Shown here piece by piece: positions 61,741 to 64,000 of a DNA stretch of 64,000 nt. A program made the position numbers and the translations under genes. The first letter of the stretch is position 1. Every line of letters begins with the position of its first letter. The stretch comes from Aliisedimentitalea scapharcae (GTDB lineage Bacteria > Pseudomonadota > Alphaproteobacteria > Rhodobacterales > Rhodobacteraceae), in NCBI RefSeq assembly GCF_045277565.1, contig NZ_CP123584.1:186001-250000 (forward strand). The letters run 5' to 3'. The notes beneath the pieces were generated by a model. That model saw nothing but the letters and a program-made list of their open reading frames with translations. It was not told where the DNA came from and did not search any database.

Positions 61741-62853
61741 ATGACACGCTTAACTATTAGTTTGATTGTCCTCCTGGCGGGTCTGGCTGGTTGTGTTGAC
61801 AGGTCTGTTGTCGAAACGGTTCCGGCGGCATTGACAATCGGAACCGCAAAAACCGTATTTGCCGCAACCACGCGTGAGAATGGAACAGGCGGAGACTTTG
61901 GGCCTGGACGCTCAGAAATGCTCAGCCTGCTGGAACTCACTGTCAGCATCCCTCCGGAGCATCAAACTGGGCGCATTGAATATGGATATACCAATCCCGA
62001 TCCGCGAACCCAATTCGCCTTGGCCGGCAGCAGGGAGTTTGCCTCACCATCCGAATTTCGAACCCATGTAAACCAGGCTGTGACCCGGCGCCCGGCCGGA
62101 GACCGCGAAGCGACATTGTATGTGCATGGGTTCAACACCACCCAAACCGAAGCCGCATTCCGCGCAGCCCAGCTGGCCCATGATCTGGATCTGCCCGGAG
62201 TGCAGATGATCTATTCATGGCCCAGCCTGGGCAGCCCTTTGGGATATGCCTATGACGGAGACAGCATGTTGTTTGCGCGGGACGGCTTGGAGAAGTTGCT
62301 GCGCGACATCCATCGCAGCGGTACGGAACGGATCGTGATTGTCGCCCATTCAATGGGGTCCGTATTGGTGATGGAAGCCTTGCGTCAGATCGAGATTGCC
62401 GATCCCGGATGGTCGTCTCGATTCCTAAGTGGGATCGTGCTGATTTCTCCCGATCTGGATGTTGATCTGTTTCGAACCCAGATGAGCCGGATTGCCGAAC
62501 CGCCCCAACCTTTTATCGTTTTTGTGTCCCGCAAGGACAAGCTCTTGAACCTCTCACAACGGCTTAGGGGTACCCACAGCCGGGAGCGGTTGGGCAATAT
62601 CAGCTCGGTCGAAGCGATTTCCGATCTACCCATTGATATCATTGATACGACCGAATTTTCAGATGACGCACAATCTTCGCATTTTGTGGCCGGGTCTTCG
62701 CCCACATTGATCAAAATGCTGAACGAAGCTACCAAAATGGCCCAGTTCGTCGGGCATGATCGGATCACCCCAGAGAGCCTGTTGCCGGGTGCTGTGGCGC
62801 ATTATTCTGCCGCAACGGAAGTCACTCCTTACAACCTTGCCGGTGAGCGTTGA
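61741..62853 (+). CDS. Lipoprotein alpha/beta hydrolase (DUF900 type)
   Basis: This 370-residue protein has a lipoprotein signal with lipobox LAGC (Cys18) and a DUF900 alpha/beta hydrolase fold. The oxyanion region LYVHGFNTTQ lies near residue 127, the nucleophile elbow VAHSMGS holds Ser204, and LISPDLDVDLF follows near residue 235 with a candidate Asp. It is probably anchored in the periplasm. Such proteins are esterase-like with unknown substrate. It precedes the MFS gene by one base, so the two are co-transcribed. Confidence 0.85.
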   Translation: MTRLTISLIVLLAGLAGCVDRSVVETVPAALTIGTAKTVFAATTRENGTGGDFGPGRSEMLSLLELTVSIPPEHQTGRIEYGYTNPDPRTQFALAGSREFASPSEFRTHVNQAVTRRPAGDREATLYVHGFNTTQTEAAFRAAQLAHDLDLPGVQMIYSWPSLGSPLGYAYDGDSMLFARDGLEKLLRDIHRSGTERIVIVAHSMGSVLVMEALRQIEIADPGWSSRFLSGIVLISPDLDVDLFRTQMSRIAEPPQPFIVFVSRKDKLLNLSQRLRGTHSRERLGNISSVEAISDLPIDIIDTTEFSDDAQSSHFVAGSSPTLIKMLNEATKMAQFVGHDRITPESLLPGAVAHYSAATEVTPYNLAGER

Positions 62854-62854
62854 T

Positions 62855-64000
62855 ATGGCACGGCAGGCCGACCTGACATCGGACACAGGGTTTGTGATCC
62901 GAAACGCCCGCTGGCTGTCGGCCGGTGCGTTGCTGACGCTTTTGTCCTGTTTTGGACAGACGTTTTTTATCTCTTTGTTTGCTGGCGAAATTCGTGCCGA
63001 ATTTGGACTGAGCCACGGAGAATGGGGAGGCATCTATTCGGCTGGAACCATGGTTTCGGCGGTTGTCATGGTGTGGGCGGGCGTATTGTCCGATATGTTC
63101 CGAGTGCGGGCGCTTGGCACAATGATCCTGTTTGGTGTCGCAGTGGCCTGTCTGGTAATGGCCGGAAACCAATGGTTCTGGGGGTTGGTTGGGTCCATTT
63201 TCCTGCTTCGGTTCTTTGGGCAGGGCATGGCCACCCATATTGCAATGGTTGCTATGGCCCGGTGGTTTGTCGCGACGCGGGGCAGGGCGTTGGCCATTGC
63301 AACATTGGGTTTCTCTTTTGGTGAAGCTCTGTTGCCTGTGACGTTTGTTGCCCTGATGCCGATATTGGGATGGCGTGTGTTATGGGTAATTTGTGCTGGT
63401 CTTGCGATCCTGGGAATCCCAATCCTGATGACCCTGTTGAAACAGGAGCGCAGCCCGCGCCATCAGGCCACGGATCAAACTGCCACGGGTATAGAGAACC
63501 GTCATTGGACCAGGGCCCAAGCGTTAAAGCACCCGCTGTTCTGGTTCATCGTGCCATCCATTCTCGGCCCAAGCGCCTGTTCCACCGCGTTCTTTTTTCA
63601 CCAGGTACACCTGGCAGAAATAAAGGGCTGGACCCATTTGGAATTTGTTGCATGGTTCCCTGTTTTTACCGGAGTTTCGGTGCTGTCGATGGTCGGAGCA
63701 GGTTGGGCGCTGGACAAGGTTGGAACCCATCGGTTGATGCCGCTGTTCCAACTCCCTGTGACAATCGGCTATCTGATTTTCGCCTGGGCCACCGAACCGA
63801 CAGCCGTCATGTTCGGTTTTATCTTTCTGGCACTGACCACCGGAGCCAATGCCACGATCCCAGCGGCGTTTTGGGCTGAAACGTATGGCACGGCTCATAT
63901 CGGTGCCATAAAATCCCTAGCCACCGCAATCATGGTCCTGGGCACGGCCATTGGGCCAGGCATTACCGGGGTTTTGATAGACGCCGGGATCAGCCTGGAA
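62855..64000 (+). CDS. MFS transporter, C-terminus outside window
   Basis: The frame opens at ATG 62855, one base after the hydrolase stop, and runs to the right edge (382 codons visible). At least ten hydrophobic helices are seen (for example LSAGALLTLLSCFGQTFF, FWGLVGSIFLLRFF and LFWFIVPSILGP). The MFS loop between helices 2 and 3 shows WAGVLSDMFRVRAL. Substrates of such monocarboxylate-type carriers cannot be called. The end lies beyond the window. Confidence 0.85.
   Translation, partial: MARQADLTSDTGFVIRNARWLSAGALLTLLSCFGQTFFISLFAGEIRAEFGLSHGEWGGIYSAGTMVSAVVMVWAGVLSDMFRVRALGTMILFGVAVACLVMAGNQWFWGLVGSIFLLRFFGQGMATHIAMVAMARWFVATRGRALAIATLGFSFGEALLPVTFVALMPILGWRVLWVICAGLAILGIPILMTLLKQERSPRHQATDQTATGIENRHWTRAQALKHPLFWFIVPSILGPSACSTAFFFHQVHLAEIKGWTHLEFVAWFPVFTGVSVLSMVGAGWALDKVGTHRLMPLFQLPVTIGYLIFAWATEPTAVMFGFIFLALTTGANATIPAAFWAETYGTAHIGAIKSLATAIMVLGTAIGPGITGVLIDAGISLE

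Overview
The window looks like chromosomal DNA of an alphaproteobacterium of the Roseobacter/Rhodobacteraceae group. The RegB/SenC/RegA redox regulators, the hemY-mitofilin-hemD-tsaD order, a PAS protein placed like DivL with a CtrA site in front of it, AddAB, HslVU, DUF1127 and Lin0512 proteins all fit that group, as do the moderately high GC content and dense polarized gene layout. No transposase, integrase, rRNA or CRISPR array was seen.

Positions 1-10300 form a 2-aminoethylphosphonate (AEP) locus. On the minus strand lie phnW, phnA, phnY and, cut by the window edge, a class III PLP enzyme that is probably PbfA. A divergent LysR regulator sits beside phnW. A three-gene ABC importer (binding protein, ATPase, fused permease) follows. 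AEP would be imported, transaminated to phosphonoacetaldehyde, oxidized to phosphonoacetate and hydrolysed to acetate and phosphate. A similar 15-bp element lies in front of lysR/phnW and in front of the importer.

Positions 10293-28499 are a run of minus-strand catabolic genes with two one-gene regulators (DeoR, LuxR). They are a DMGDH-type FAD/GcvT oxidoreductase, a polyamine-type ABC importer behind a flavin/4Fe-4S amine dehydrogenase, a PuuC-like aldehyde dehydrogenase, a DUF1028 protein, a RidA deaminase, an HpaB-like hydroxylase, a class B-type flavin monooxygenase and a group II amino acid decarboxylase. The amine dehydrogenase carries the substrate-pocket residues of histamine dehydrogenase rather than those of trimethylamine dehydrogenase. 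Together the genes suggest uptake and oxidation of a primary di- or aromatic amine. The exact substrate is not known.

Positions 28500-29305 hold poorly coding sequence and a tRNA-Thr(CGT) gene, the apparent boundary between accessory and core DNA. From about 29600 to the right end the genes are mostly housekeeping: DUF502, hemY, a mitofilin-like protein with a 17-copy hexanucleotide repeat, hemD, tsaD, gpsA, small families (YciI, EVE, DUF1761, DUF2853), ahcY, an HD hydrolase, a GT61 enzyme, regA-senC/regB, divL, tsaE, amgK/murU-like genes, addB-addA, trxA, an SH3-like protein, two Lin0512 paralogues, DUF1127, a capsule-type glycosyltransferase, hslV, a DM13 protein, hslU, a lipoprotein hydrolase and a truncated MFS transporter. 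Several strong intrinsic terminators mark operon ends.
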